Of a stretch of DNA of 64,000 nt, positions 27,549-36,386 are shown piece by piece. The notes under the pieces are model-generated. The model worked only from the letters and a program-made list of their open reading frames with translations. It did not search any database and was not told the DNA's origin. The stretch comes from Mycobacterium sp. D16Q14 (GTDB taxonomy: Bacteria; Actinomycetota; Actinomycetes; Mycobacteriales; Mycobacteriaceae). The first letter of the stretch is position 1, and the number at the start of each line of letters is the position of its first letter. The stretch is from the NCBI GenBank assembly GCA_002013415.1, contig MAEX01000008.1:62001-126000 (forward strand), in the 5' to 3' direction. A program made the translations under genes and the position numbers.

Positions 27549-30500
27549 ATGGGCTGGTCACAAGGTCCCCCGACCTGGGCGGAAATGGAGCGGGTGCTTG
27601 ATGGGCGCCCCAACCGTCACGCGCCTCCGGGGGATGGCGGGGATGGTCCGGCGTGGAGCCGAAAGCGCCCACCCTATGAGCCGTCCACCCGTGAGCGCGG
27701 ACGGTCGGCGGTGCGCTACGCAGAGCTGCACGCACATTCGGCGTTCAGCTTTCTCGACGGCGCCAGCCTGCCGGAGGAGATGGCGCAGGAGGCGTCGCGC
27801 CTTGATCTCAAGGCGCTGGCCATCACCGACCACGACGGCTTCTACGGGGTTGTGCGTTTCGCGGAAGCTGCCAAGGAGCTCGGCTTGCCCACCGTGTTCG
27901 GCGCGGAACTATCCCTTGGCGGGCAGGGCAATACGGAAGACTCGATACACCTGCTGGTGCTGGCTCGTGGCCAGGAGGGGTACCGGAGGTTGTCGCGGCA
28001 GATGGCGACCGCGCACCTGTCTGGTGGTACGCCCAAAGATCGAAAGGGTAAGCCGCGCTATGACCTTGATGCGCTTACCGAGGCAGCGGAAGGGCACTGG
28101 CACATCCTGACCGGCTGTCGTAAGGGTCATGTGCGACGGGCGCTTGCCGGCGGCGGCCCCGGTGCGGCTGAGACGGCGCTGGCCGATTTGGTCGATCGGT
28201 TCGGGTCCGGTCGCGTCAGCATAGAGCTCAGCAGGCATGGGCATCCGGATGAGGATGACCGCAATGCGATGCTCGCCGCGCTCGCTCCAAGATTTGGTAT
28301 GGGTGTAATAGCGACCACGGCAGCACATTTCGCGAGACCGGACAATGGAAGGCTGGCGATGGCGATGGCGGCGGTGCGGGCGCGTAAGAGCCTTGATGAT
28401 GCGGCGGGATGGCTGGACCCGGTGGGCGGCGCACATTTGCGTTCCGGAGACGAGATGGCGCGGTTGTTTTCCCATTGTCCGGAGGTGGTGACGGCGGCCG
28501 CCGAGCTGGGGGAGTCATGCGCCTTCGATCTACGGCTCATTGCCCCACAATTGCCGCCGTTCGACGTCCCGTCCGGCCACACCGAGGACAGCTGGTTGCG
28601 GCACCTGGCCCTCGATGGTGCCGCACGGCGATATGGTCCTAGGGCGGGCGCGGAGAAGGCCTATGCCCAAATCGAGCGTGAGCTGGATGTCATTGCCCAG
28701 CTGAATTTCCCGGGCTATTTCCTGGTGGTGCATGACATCACCCAGTTCTGCCGCCGCAGTGACATCCTGTGCCAGGGCCGTGGTTCCGCTGCCAACTCGG
28801 CGGTCTGCTACGCGCTCGGGGTCACCAATGTCGACCCGGTAGCCAATGGCCTGCTCTTCGAACGGTTCCTGTCACCGGCCCGCGATGGGCCGCCGGATAT
28901 CGACGTCGATATCGAATCGGACGAGCGGGAACAAGCCATCCAGTACGTCTACAACAAGTACGGCCGTGAATACGCCGCTCAGGTGGCCAATGTCATCACC
29001 TATCGCGGTCGCATGGCAGTGCGGGACATGGCCAAAGCTCTTGGATTTGCGCAGGGGCAACAGGATGCGTGGAGTAAGCAGCTCGGGCACTGGGGCGGCT
29101 TGGCGGATGCGGCAGAAGTCGACGGCATCCCGGCGCAGGTGATCAATCTGGCGGGGCAGATCAAGAATTTTCCCCGGCATATGGGCATCCATTCGGGTGG
29201 CATGGTCATCTGTGATCGTCCGCTGGCGGATGTGGTGCCCGTCGAATGGGCCCGCATGGAGAACCGCAGCGTGCTGCAGTGGGACAAAGATGATTGCGCG
29301 GCAGTGGGTTTGGTGAAGTTTGACCTGCTGGGCCTGGGAATGCTCTCGGCGCTGCACTATTGCATCGATCTGGCGGCGGAACATAAGGGAATCACGGTTG
29401 ATCTCGCTCATATAGACCTCAAAGAGCAGGCGGTCTACGAGATGCTGGCCCGTGCCGATTCGGTGGGGGTGTTTCAGGTGGAGTCGCGCGCGCAGATGGC
29501 CACGCTGCCCCGACTGAAGCCCAAGTGTTTCTACGATTTGGTGGTCGAGGTGGCGCTTATCCGGCCCGGGCCCATTCAGGGTGGCTCGGTGCACCCATAC
29601 ATTCGGCGGTACAACGGTATTGACAAAGACTGGGAGCATGACCATCCCTCAATGGCGGCGGCGTTGGACAAGACTCTTGGGGTGCCGCTGTTCCAGGAAC
29701 AGCTGATGCAGCTGGCGGTCGATGTGGCCGGTTTCAGCCCCGCCGAATCCGATCAGCTGCGCCGGGCGATGGGCTCCAAACGCTCGCCCGAGCGGATGGA
29801 ACGGCTGCGTGCCAGGCTCTACGAAGGCATGGCGCGCTTACATGGAATCACCGGAGAGCTGGCCGACCGGATCTACGAAAAGCTTTACGCCTTTGCCAAT
29901 TTCGGTTTCCCGGAAAGTCACGCGCAGAGCTTCGCCTCGTTGGTGTTCTATTCGTCGTGGTTCAAGCTGCACCATCCGGCCGCGTTCTGCGCGGCGCTGC
30001 TGCGCGCGCAGCCCATGGGTTTCTACTCGCCGCAGTCCTTGGTGGCCGATGCCCGTCGCCACGGTGTCACCGTGCACGGCCCCGATGTCAACGCCAGCCT
30101 GTCGTATGCGACGTTGGAGAATGCGGGCCTGGAGGTCCGGATGGGCCTGAGCGCCGTCCGTCACATCGGAGATGACCTGGCTCAGGCGATTGTCCAGGAG
30201 CGAAAAGCGCACGGCGCGTTTGCTTCTCTGCTTGATCTGACCGGTCGCATCCAGCTGACCACGGCGCAGGTCGAGGCCCTGGCCACGGGAGGCGTGCTGG
30301 GCTGCTTCGGTATGTCCCGGCGTGAGGCGCTGTGGGTCGCGGGTGCGGCCGCCGCGCAGCGGCCCGACCGGTTGCCCGGAGTCGGGGTGTCTTCCCGGAT
30401 TCCGGAGCTACCGCCGATGGGGGAGGTGACTCGTGCCGCCGCCGATGTGTGGGCCACCGGAGTCACCCCCGATGCGTATCCCACACAGTTCCTGCGGGAA

Positions 30501-30830
30501 CAGCTTGACGAGTTGGGTGTCGTTCCGGCTAAGGGACTTTTCGATGTTCCGAACGGGGCGCGGGTGCTGGTGGCGGGAGCTGTCACGCATCGTCAACGGC
30601 CGGCCACCGCGGCCGGGGTGACGTTCATCAATCTTGAGGACGAGACGGGCATGGTGAACGTGGTGTGCTCGGTGGGCCTGTGGGCTAGGTACCGCAGGCT
30701 GGCGGTGACCGCCCAGGCGTTGATCATTCGTGGCCAGGTTCAGAATGCCAGCGGAGCCATCACCGTGGTGGCCGATCAGCTTCGGCCACTGGATCTGCGG
30801 GTCAAATCCACCTCGCGCGACTTCCGTTAG
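27549..30830 (+). CDS. dnaE2: error-prone DNA polymerase DnaE2
   Basis: A 1093-residue C-family polymerase. An N-terminal PHP domain starts at about residue 56 (ELHAHSAFSFLDGAS; ITDHDGFYGVVRFAEAAKELG). The polymerase active site shows GRGSAANSAVCYALGVT and PDIDVDIESDERE with the catalytic Asp residues. The finger region has QEQLMQLAVDVAGFSPAESDQLRRAMGSK. The C-terminal part holds helix-hairpin-helix and OB segments (RVLVAGAVTHRQRPATAAGVTFINLEDETG) but lacks the clamp-binding tail of DnaE1, so ImuB is expected to bring it to the clamp. It is the SOS mutator polymerase responsible for damage-induced mutation. Its stop overlaps that of convergent trmL by 4 bases. Confidence 0.96.
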   Translation: MGWSQGPPTWAEMERVLDGRPNRHAPPGDGGDGPAWSRKRPPYEPSTRERGRSAVRYAELHAHSAFSFLDGASLPEEMAQEASRLDLKALAITDHDGFYGVVRFAEAAKELGLPTVFGAELSLGGQGNTEDSIHLLVLARGQEGYRRLSRQMATAHLSGGTPKDRKGKPRYDLDALTEAAEGHWHILTGCRKGHVRRALAGGGPGAAETALADLVDRFGSGRVSIELSRHGHPDEDDRNAMLAALAPRFGMGVIATTAAHFARPDNGRLAMAMAAVRARKSLDDAAGWLDPVGGAHLRSGDEMARLFSHCPEVVTAAAELGESCAFDLRLIAPQLPPFDVPSGHTEDSWLRHLALDGAARRYGPRAGAEKAYAQIERELDVIAQLNFPGYFLVVHDITQFCRRSDILCQGRGSAANSAVCYALGVTNVDPVANGLLFERFLSPARDGPPDIDVDIESDEREQAIQYVYNKYGREYAAQVANVITYRGRMAVRDMAKALGFAQGQQDAWSKQLGHWGGLADAAEVDGIPAQVINLAGQIKNFPRHMGIHSGGMVICDRPLADVVPVEWARMENRSVLQWDKDDCAAVGLVKFDLLGLGMLSALHYCIDLAAEHKGITVDLAHIDLKEQAVYEMLARADSVGVFQVESRAQMATLPRLKPKCFYDLVVEVALIRPGPIQGGSVHPYIRRYNGIDKDWEHDHPSMAAALDKTLGVPLFQEQLMQLAVDVAGFSPAESDQLRRAMGSKRSPERMERLRARLYEGMARLHGITGELADRIYEKLYAFANFGFPESHAQSFASLVFYSSWFKLHHPAAFCAALLRAQPMGFYSPQSLVADARRHGVTVHGPDVNASLSYATLENAGLEVRMGLSAVRHIGDDLAQAIVQERKAHGAFASLLDLTGRIQLTTAQVEALATGGVLGCFGMSRREALWVAGAAAAQRPDRLPGVGVSSRIPELPPMGEVTRAAADVWATGVTPDAYPTQFLREQLDELGVVPAKGLFDVPNGARVLVAGAVTHRQRPATAAGVTFINLEDETGMVNVVCSVGLWARYRRLAVTAQALIIRGQVQNASGAITVVADQLRPLDLRVKSTSRDFR

Positions 30831-31288
30831 ACGGACCCGTGAAAACCGTGCTGACGCCAGGCCTCGTAGGCGACGATGGCTGCGGCATTGGACAGGTTCA
30901 GGGATCTGCGGCCGAGTAACAGCGGAATACGCACTTTCTCGGTGATGTGTGGATCGGCCAGGACCTCGGGATCAAGTCCGGTGGGCTCGGGCCCGAACAG
31001 CAGCACATCACCCGGCTGGTAGGCGATATCGGTGTACGTGATGCTGGCGTGGGCGGTGAAGGCGTACACCCGTTGCGGTTGCAGTGCTTCCCAAGCAGCG
31101 GAAAGGCTCTCGTGGACCGTCACCGACGCCATGTCGTGATAGTCCAGGCCGGCCCGACGTACTTTGGCTTCCGAGAGGTCGAACAGTGGCTGCACCAGAT
31201 GCAGCTCGCATCCGGTGCCCGCCACCATCCGGATCGCATTCCCGGTATTGGGAGCGATCCGGGGCTCGTGGAAGAGGATGCGGAACAC
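30827..31288 (-). CDS. trmL: tRNA (cytidine/uridine-2'-O-)-methyltransferase TrmL (SpoU family)
   Basis: A 153-residue SPOUT methyltransferase. The three SpoU motifs are present: NTGNAIRMVAGTG near the N-terminus, LLFGPEPTGLDPEVL and IPLLLGRRSLNLSNAAAIVAYEAWRQ, which builds the knotted SAM site. TrmL methylates the 2'-O of the wobble residue in tRNA-Leu isoacceptors. Length is normal for TrmL, without an N-terminal RNA-binding extension. M. tuberculosis Rv3366 (spoU) occupies the same place. Confidence 0.93.
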   Translation of the reverse strand: MFRILFHEPRIAPNTGNAIRMVAGTGCELHLVQPLFDLSEAKVRRAGLDYHDMASVTVHESLSAAWEALQPQRVYAFTAHASITYTDIAYQPGDVLLFGPEPTGLDPEVLADPHITEKVRIPLLLGRRSLNLSNAAAIVAYEAWRQHGFHGSV

Positions 31289-31327
31289 CCAACCATTATG
31301 GTTTAGAAGCGATGAAGTCTCATCGGC

Positions 31328-31430
31328 GGTTTGGGGCTGCTGAAGGTTCGGTTGACTCCTTGACCTGCCCTACGGATCGGTTACCCGTTGTGGTCTGAAG
31401 AGTCAATCAGACCTTCAGCAGCCCCAAACC
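31328..31430. repeat. 103-bp element with long terminal inverted repeats (MITE-like)
   Basis: Perfect 20-bp terminal repeats, GGTTTGGGGCTGCTGAAGGT at 31328-31347 and its complement at 31411-31430, extend inward after a 4-base mismatch block by a further TTGACTC match, giving about 31-bp imperfect arms. The remaining 40 or so bases in between carry no gene. The size and arms look like a miniature inverted-repeat transposable element or a decayed IS end pair. No target-site duplication is visible in the immediate flanks. The element sits exactly where the truncated tautomerase begins. Confidence 0.6.
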
Positions 31431-31582
31431 TCTACGCCGAGATCGTGAAACGGCTTTCCTTACGGGGGACACCGCCGGATCACGTCACCATTGTGCTGCG
31501 CGAGAGCGTGACAGAGAATTGGGGAATCCGTGGCGGTCAGGTTGCCTGCGATATCGACCTGGGTTTCGATGTGAACGTCTGA
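31430..31582 (+). pseudogene. truncated tautomerase-family C-terminus
   Basis: From the right end of the inverted-repeat element the frame encodes LYAEIVKRLSLRGTPPDH followed by VTIVLRESVTENWGIRGGQV and a DLGF end. This is the typical C-terminal half of 4-oxalocrotonate tautomerase-superfamily proteins. The N-terminal half, with the catalytic Pro1, is missing, and only about 40 bases separate the element from trmL on the other side. A nominal 64-codon ORF from TTG 31388 begins inside the element and is not a plausible enzyme. I read it as a gene truncated by the element or by a deletion at it. Confidence 0.6.
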
Positions 31583-31608
31583 CGGACCCGCCGGGCATGA
31601 TGTCCGTC

Positions 31609-32163
31609 ATGGCCGAGCACTGGATTGACCGTGAGATCACCGCGGAGACCTTCTACGACGAAGACTTTCGCGAACTGCGCACCGAGCGTGTGGTCTTCAC
31701 CGAATGCGATTTCAGCGGAGCCAATCTCACCGAGTCGCTGCATATCGGCACGGCCTTCCGCAACTGCACCTTCCGCCGCACCTCCCTGTGGCATTCGGAG
31801 TTCCGCCAGTGCAGCCTGCTGGGCTCCACTCTCACCGACTGCCGGGTGCGTCCGTCGAAGTTCATCGAGACCGATTTCACCCTGTCCTCGCTCGGCGGTC
31901 TCGATCTGCGCGAGATGGATTTGTCGGACTGCCGTTTCCGGGAGGCCAACCTGGTGGGCACCGACATGCGCAAGGCCAATCTGCACGGTGCCGACTTCAC
32001 CGGCGCCCGCACACAGAGTCTCAAGCTCGACGGCGCCGACCTGCGCGGTGCCCGCATCGACCCGACGCTGTGGACCACCGCAAGCCTGGTCGCCGCGAAA
32101 GTCGATCTGCCGCAGGCTGTCGCGTATGCCGCAGGGCACGGACTCGATGTGCACGGCGGCTAG
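31609..32163 (+). CDS. mfpA: pentapeptide-repeat DNA gyrase-protecting protein MfpA
   Basis: A 184-residue right-handed quadrilateral beta-helix protein. Pentapeptide repeats of the A(D/N)LXX type run through almost the whole length (CDFSGANLTESLHIGTAF; LDLREMDLSDCRFREANL; ADLRGARIDPTLW). It matches M. tuberculosis MfpA (Rv3361c), a DNA mimic that binds gyrase and modulates fluoroquinolone sensitivity. ATG 31609 gives the family length; ATG 31597 is four codons upstream. In many actinobacteria MfpA sits in a conservon with a small GTPase; no such genes are beside it here. Confidence 0.93.
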   Translation: MAEHWIDREITAETFYDEDFRELRTERVVFTECDFSGANLTESLHIGTAFRNCTFRRTSLWHSEFRQCSLLGSTLTDCRVRPSKFIETDFTLSSLGGLDLREMDLSDCRFREANLVGTDMRKANLHGADFTGARTQSLKLDGADLRGARIDPTLWTTASLVAAKVDLPQAVAYAAGHGLDVHGG

Positions 32164-32174
32164 CGACAGAGGAT

Positions 32175-34721
32175 CTAGCCCTTGAGGCGGATGCGCCAGC
32201 GCACGAACCCCGCCATCACCAGCGCCAGTAGCGCCAGGATGCCCATGTCGAACAGCCATGTTCCGGCATCGTGATTCCACAACTCGTCCTGCGGCCCCAC
32301 CGGTACCAGCTTGCGCAGGTCGGTGGTCGAGGCCGTTGCCGCGAATCCCCAGCGAGACGGGAACAGGAACGAGAACTGTTCCAGTCCCGCACGTCCCGTC
32401 ACCGGGATGAGACCGCCGCTGAATACGATCTGCGTCATGGTGGCGATCACCAGCATCGGCATCACCTGCTCAGCGGAGGTGGCCAACGAAGACAGCACCA
32501 GGCCCAGCACGGTGGCCGCGCACGCGGTCGCGGCCACGGCGACCCACAGCTCGAAGTTGGCGTTGCCGAGCAGTACCGCACCCTGCGTCGGCCCACCGCG
32601 GACAATCACGATGACTGCGGTCATCACCGCGGACTGGACGATGGCGGCACCGCAGTAGGTGATGATCTTGGCCAGCAGATAGGCCGTGGCCGACAGGCCT
32701 ACTGCCTGTTCACGCCGGTAGATCACTCGTTCACCGATCAAGTCACGGATGGTTAGCGCCAGGCCCAGGAAGCTTGCGCCGAGGTTAGTCAGCGCCAGTA
32801 GCAGTCCCGGTTCGTTCGGGTTGTCGGGCAGCGCCACGTTGAAACCGGCGCTGCCGGGTACCGACAGCACCAGTCCGGCAAGAACGAACGGCAGCAGTGC
32901 AAGGAAGATGAAGTATCCGCGGTCGGCCAGGATCAGCCGCCCCTGACGCCGCGCCACCGTCGAGACCTGCCGCAGCAGACTGGTCTTGGGTGGCTTCCCG
33001 AGGTCGCCGGGTTTCACCGGGGCGGTGACGGGTTTGTTCGCGGCAGGGTGCCGCGTCAGATAGGCCTGGTGCACACCGTCCGGGTCGGCCGCGGCATTGG
33101 CGAAAATATCGGCCCAGTCGGTGGTACCCATCTCCTGGTTGATGGTGCGAGGAGGTCCGCAGTAGGCGGTCTTGCCGCCGGGCGCCAGCAGCAGCACCTG
33201 GTCGCAGTAGCTCAGATAGGTCAGCGAGTGCGTGACGACCACAACCACGCGGCCGGCATCGGCGAGCTGGCGCATCAGGCTCATCACCTGACGGTCTAGC
33301 GCCGGATCCAGACCGGAGGTGGGCTCGTCCAGGATCAGTAGCGACGGACCGGTGAGCAGCTCCATGGCCACCGAGGCGCGCTTGCGCTGTCCACCAGAGA
33401 GCTTGTCGACGCGGGTCTCGGCGTGCTTGGTCATCTCGAGTTCCTCGAGAACCCGGGACACCACCTGTTCGCGGTCTTCCTTGCTGGTGTCCGGCGGCAG
33501 TCGCAGCTCGGCGGCGTAATGCAGCGCCTGGCTGACGGTCAGCTGCGGGTGCACCACATCGTCCTGCGGCACCATGCCAATGCGGTTTCGCATCACGGCG
33601 TACTCGGCGTGCACCCCGTGACCTTCGAAGGACACCATGCCCGCCGACGGTTGGGTGTTGCCGACGATCAGCCGGGCCAGGGTGGACTTGCCGGCGCCCG
33701 AGGGGCCGATGACCGCGGTGAGCGAGCCGGGCCCTGCCGAGAAGCTGATGTTGTCGAGCAGCTTCTTGCCACCCTCGACGGTGAAGTCGATGCCCTGCAC
33801 CTCAAGACCGCCGACGCGGGTGGCGATCGTGGGTTTGACGAGTGTGCCGTCTTGGACGACGAGGTCGACGTTACCGATGGTGACGGTGTCGCCCTCGCGC
33901 ACCGTTGCCTGCTCCACCTGGACACCGTTGACGAAGGTGCCGTTGATGGTGTGCAGGTCCTGGATTTCCAGGCCACCAGCGGTGGGAAGCAACAAGGCGT
34001 GGTGCCGTGAGGCCAGCACGTCGTTGACGACGATGGTGTTGTCGGGGGCACGGCCGACGGTGACGGCACCGGGTGACGGTTTCGGCGCGCCGCCGCCGAT
34101 GCCCAGCGCCCGCATCGCGCGGGTACCGAACGGCTCTACCGGCTCGGCGGAGTGCGCGGCGGGTATCGGGGTGGGCGCTGACGGGTACTGCTGGCGCGGG
34201 CGGGTGGGCCCGGAGGCCCCATAGGTTTGGGGCCCCGAGGGCGGTGCGCTGTACGGGTGCTGCTGGCTAGGCGGCTGCCCGTAGGTCTGCGGACCGGACT
34301 GGTATCCGCCGGTCGGGTAGTGCTGCTGAGTGCCGGTGTAGGCAGCCGGCTGCAGGCCCGACACATGACCGCGCATAGTGGGGGGAGCGATCCCCAGCTG
34401 TGTCTCGCCGCCGAGACCGCCGAGGGCGAACGTCATCCGAGGTCCGCCCGGGTCACCGAGGTTGATCACCGTGTCATCGCGCACCTCGACCCAACCGACC
34501 TGGCGACCGTTGACGAAGATGCCGTTGAGGCTGCGTTGGTCCTCGGCGATCCATTTGCCGTCGACAAACCTGATTATCAGGTGAATACGCGACACCAAGG
34601 GGTGCGTGATGCGTACATCGGCGTGGATATCGCGGCCGATATGAATGTCGTGCCCGGGTGCGAACTTTCGTTCGTCACCATCGAATACCACGGTGAGAGT
34701 GGGTGCTTCCCGACCAGTCAT
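32175..34721 (-). CDS. FHA-domain ABC exporter (Rv1747-like)
   Basis: An 848-residue half or full transporter with fused domains. FHA1 occupies about residues 8-100 (IHIGRDIHADVRITHPLVSRIHLII). A Gln/Pro/Tyr-rich linker follows (about 130-210), then FHA2 (VTVGRAPDNTIVVNDVLASRHHALLL). The ABC ATPase lies at about 310-540, with Walker A GPSGAGKS, signature LSGGQRKRASVAMELL and Walker B LLILDEPTSGLDP. An ABC-2 type membrane domain with about six helices ends the protein. In M. tuberculosis Rv1747 is phosphorylated by PknF on the linker and exports lipo-oligosaccharide/PIM-type glycolipids. No kinase gene is adjacent here. ATG 34721 was chosen because the FHA domain follows at once; the frame is open further upstream. 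Confidence 0.92.
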   Translation of the reverse strand: MTGREAPTLTVVFDGDERKFAPGHDIHIGRDIHADVRITHPLVSRIHLIIRFVDGKWIAEDQRSLNGIFVNGRQVGWVEVRDDTVINLGDPGGPRMTFALGGLGGETQLGIAPPTMRGHVSGLQPAAYTGTQQHYPTGGYQSGPQTYGQPPSQQHPYSAPPSGPQTYGASGPTRPRQQYPSAPTPIPAAHSAEPVEPFGTRAMRALGIGGGAPKPSPGAVTVGRAPDNTIVVNDVLASRHHALLLPTAGGLEIQDLHTINGTFVNGVQVEQATVREGDTVTIGNVDLVVQDGTLVKPTIATRVGGLEVQGIDFTVEGGKKLLDNISFSAGPGSLTAVIGPSGAGKSTLARLIVGNTQPSAGMVSFEGHGVHAEYAVMRNRIGMVPQDDVVHPQLTVSQALHYAAELRLPPDTSKEDREQVVSRVLEELEMTKHAETRVDKLSGGQRKRASVAMELLTGPSLLILDEPTSGLDPALDRQVMSLMRQLADAGRVVVVVTHSLTYLSYCDQVLLLAPGGKTAYCGPPRTINQEMGTTDWADIFANAAADPDGVHQAYLTRHPAANKPVTAPVKPGDLGKPPKTSLLRQVSTVARRQGRLILADRGYFIFLALLPFVLAGLVLSVPGSAGFNVALPDNPNEPGLLLALTNLGASFLGLALTIRDLIGERVIYRREQAVGLSATAYLLAKIITYCGAAIVQSAVMTAVIVIVRGGPTQGAVLLGNANFELWVAVAATACAATVLGLVLSSLATSAEQVMPMLVIATMTQIVFSGGLIPVTGRAGLEQFSFLFPSRWGFAATASTTDLRKLVPVGPQDELWNHDAGTWLFDMGILALLALVMAGFVRWRIRLKG

Positions 34722-34777
34722 CGTCACCGACTGTATCGGGTCGCGCGGTGGGACCGTCCTTCCCGCGCCGGGCGCGG

Positions 34778-35095
34778 CTACAGGGACTGGACCAGATACA
34801 AGGTCCGGGCAAGCGCGGCGACGCACAGCGCCGGCCAATACCAAATGTGGCACTGGCGCCAGTGTCCGATGCCCATCGCTACCGGCGACACCATGCACAT
34901 CAGCACCGTCAGCAACGACCAGACGAATACCTTGCCGGCGTCATCGGCCTGCTCGGGGAAGGCGCCGCCGAACCCGACGGGGAAGATGGCCGCGAATGCG
35001 ACGACGCACGCCGTGATACTCGCTAACACCCACAACAGCCAGCTGACGACGGCTTCGGCGATACCCGGCCTGCGTGGCTCGGGCGCAGTCGTCAT
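34778..35095 (-). CDS. hypothetical membrane protein
   Basis: A 105-residue protein with about three hydrophobic helices (AVVSWLLWVLASITACVVAFAAIFPVG, VFVWSLLTVLMCMVSPVAMGIG, WYWPALCVAALARTLYLV). ATG 35095 is used; the frame is open upstream into the oxidoreductase intergenic space. It lies 56 bases upstream of the FHA-ABC transporter and 23 bases downstream of the oxidoreductase, on the same strand, so all three may be one transcript. No family is recognised. Confidence 0.72.
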   Translation of the reverse strand: MTTAPEPRRPGIAEAVVSWLLWVLASITACVVAFAAIFPVGFGGAFPEQADDAGKVFVWSLLTVLMCMVSPVAMGIGHWRQCHIWYWPALCVAALARTLYLVQSL

Positions 35096-35118
35096 GGGAG
35101 CCGATGCTAGGTCAATAC

Positions 35119-36297
35119 TCAGGTAAGGACGCAGTGGGTTCGGCTGAAAATCGTGGCCATGCACTGATTGCAGTGCGTGCACCGCGAATGAGTGGTCCGG
35201 TCGGCCGCCACCCGATTCACCAGATCCGGATCGGCCAGCAGCGCGCGGCCCATGGCCACGAACTCAAAGCCTTCCGCCATCGCCAGGTCCATGGTGTCGC
35301 CGCCGGCGATACCGCCCAACAGAATCAGTGGCATGTCCAGTTCGGCACGGAACCGGCGGGCGTCGTCGAGCAGGAACGCGTCGCGGTAGGGGTAGGACCG
35401 GAAGAACTTCTTTCCCGTGACGCGCACGCCCCATCCGAGGGGTTTGGGGAAGCCCTTGGCGAGTTCGCGGATCGGCACCTCGCCGCGGAACAGATACATG
35501 GGGTTGACCAGGGAGCTGCCCGCGGTGAGTTCGAGGGCATCGAGTCCGCCGTCTTCTTGCAGCCACCGCGCGGTCTGCAGGGATTCCTCAAGGGGAATGC
35601 CCCCGCGGATGCCGTCGGTCATGGTGAGTTTCGCGGTCACGGCCAGCCGGTTACCGGCCACCTTGCGTACCGCCTGAACCACCGCGCGCGCCACCTTGGC
35701 TCGGTTGGCCAGCGATCCGCCGTACTCGTCTCCCCGCCGGTTGAACAGCGGGCTCAGGAAGGAACTCACGAAGTATCCGTGGCCCAAATGGATTTCGACG
35801 GCGTCGAAACCGGCCTCGATGGCGAGACGGGCCGCATTCGCATGCGCGGCGATCACGCCCTCGATGTCGGAGGCGCTGGCCCGTCGGGCGAACTTCATGC
35901 CCAACGGGTTGAAGAACCGGATCGGGGAGAGGGCACGTGACCCGTTCGATCGTGCGTTGGCCACCGGGCCGGCATGGCCGATCTGCGCCGAGACCGCGGC
36001 GCCGGTGTCGTGGATGGCGTCGGTAAGGCGCCGCAACCCCGGCAGCGCCTCCTCGCGCATCCATACCTGGCCGTACTCCGTGCGGCCTTCTGGGGCGACG
36101 GCGCAGTACGCGACCGTGGTCATGCCGACTCCGCCCAGTGCGGGCCTGCGGTGGTACTCGATGAGATCGCCGGTGACCAGTGCGTCGGGGGAGGCGGCCT
36201 CAAATGTCGCGGCCTTGATCGTCCGATTGCGCAGCGTGATGGGGCCAAGCCGTGCGGGTGCCAGCACATCGGGGATATTGCGAACGTCGGCGGCCAC
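35119..36297 (-). CDS. NADH:flavin oxidoreductase of the Old Yellow Enzyme family
   Basis: A 392-residue FMN-dependent TIM-barrel enzyme. Key segments are LRNRTIKAATFEAAS near the N-terminus, QIGHAGPVANARS, FDAVEIHLGHGYFVSSFLSPLFNRRGDEYGGSLANRAKVA (substrate His region) and MPLILLGGIAGGDTMDLAMAEGFEFVAMGRALLADPDLV (FMN phosphate). The C-terminus has a Cys cluster CTHCNQCMATIFSRTHC like that of 2,4-dienoyl-CoA reductase-type members, which may bind an Fe-S cluster, but the FAD/NADPH domain of those enzymes is absent. M. tuberculosis Rv3359 is the likely orthologue. The electron acceptor is unknown. Confidence 0.9.
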   Translation of the reverse strand: MAADVRNIPDVLAPARLGPITLRNRTIKAATFEAASPDALVTGDLIEYHRRPALGGVGMTTVAYCAVAPEGRTEYGQVWMREEALPGLRRLTDAIHDTGAAVSAQIGHAGPVANARSNGSRALSPIRFFNPLGMKFARRASASDIEGVIAAHANAARLAIEAGFDAVEIHLGHGYFVSSFLSPLFNRRGDEYGGSLANRAKVARAVVQAVRKVAGNRLAVTAKLTMTDGIRGGIPLEESLQTARWLQEDGGLDALELTAGSSLVNPMYLFRGEVPIRELAKGFPKPLGWGVRVTGKKFFRSYPYRDAFLLDDARRFRAELDMPLILLGGIAGGDTMDLAMAEGFEFVAMGRALLADPDLVNRVAADRTTHSRCTHCNQCMATIFSRTHCVLT

Positions 36298-36386
36298 GTT
36301 CCGGAGATTACGCCGCGGAAGGGGCTGGCGAATTCTGGATATGCACTCCTACTTTTCGGCTCGGCCACGCGTTGTACGTTCGTCTC

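Noticed and set aside
31328..31430. The inverted repeat read as a rho-independent terminator of trmL or mfpA
   Set aside because: The loop is 63 bases, there is no T-tract, and the flanking genes are divergent, so no terminator is needed there.
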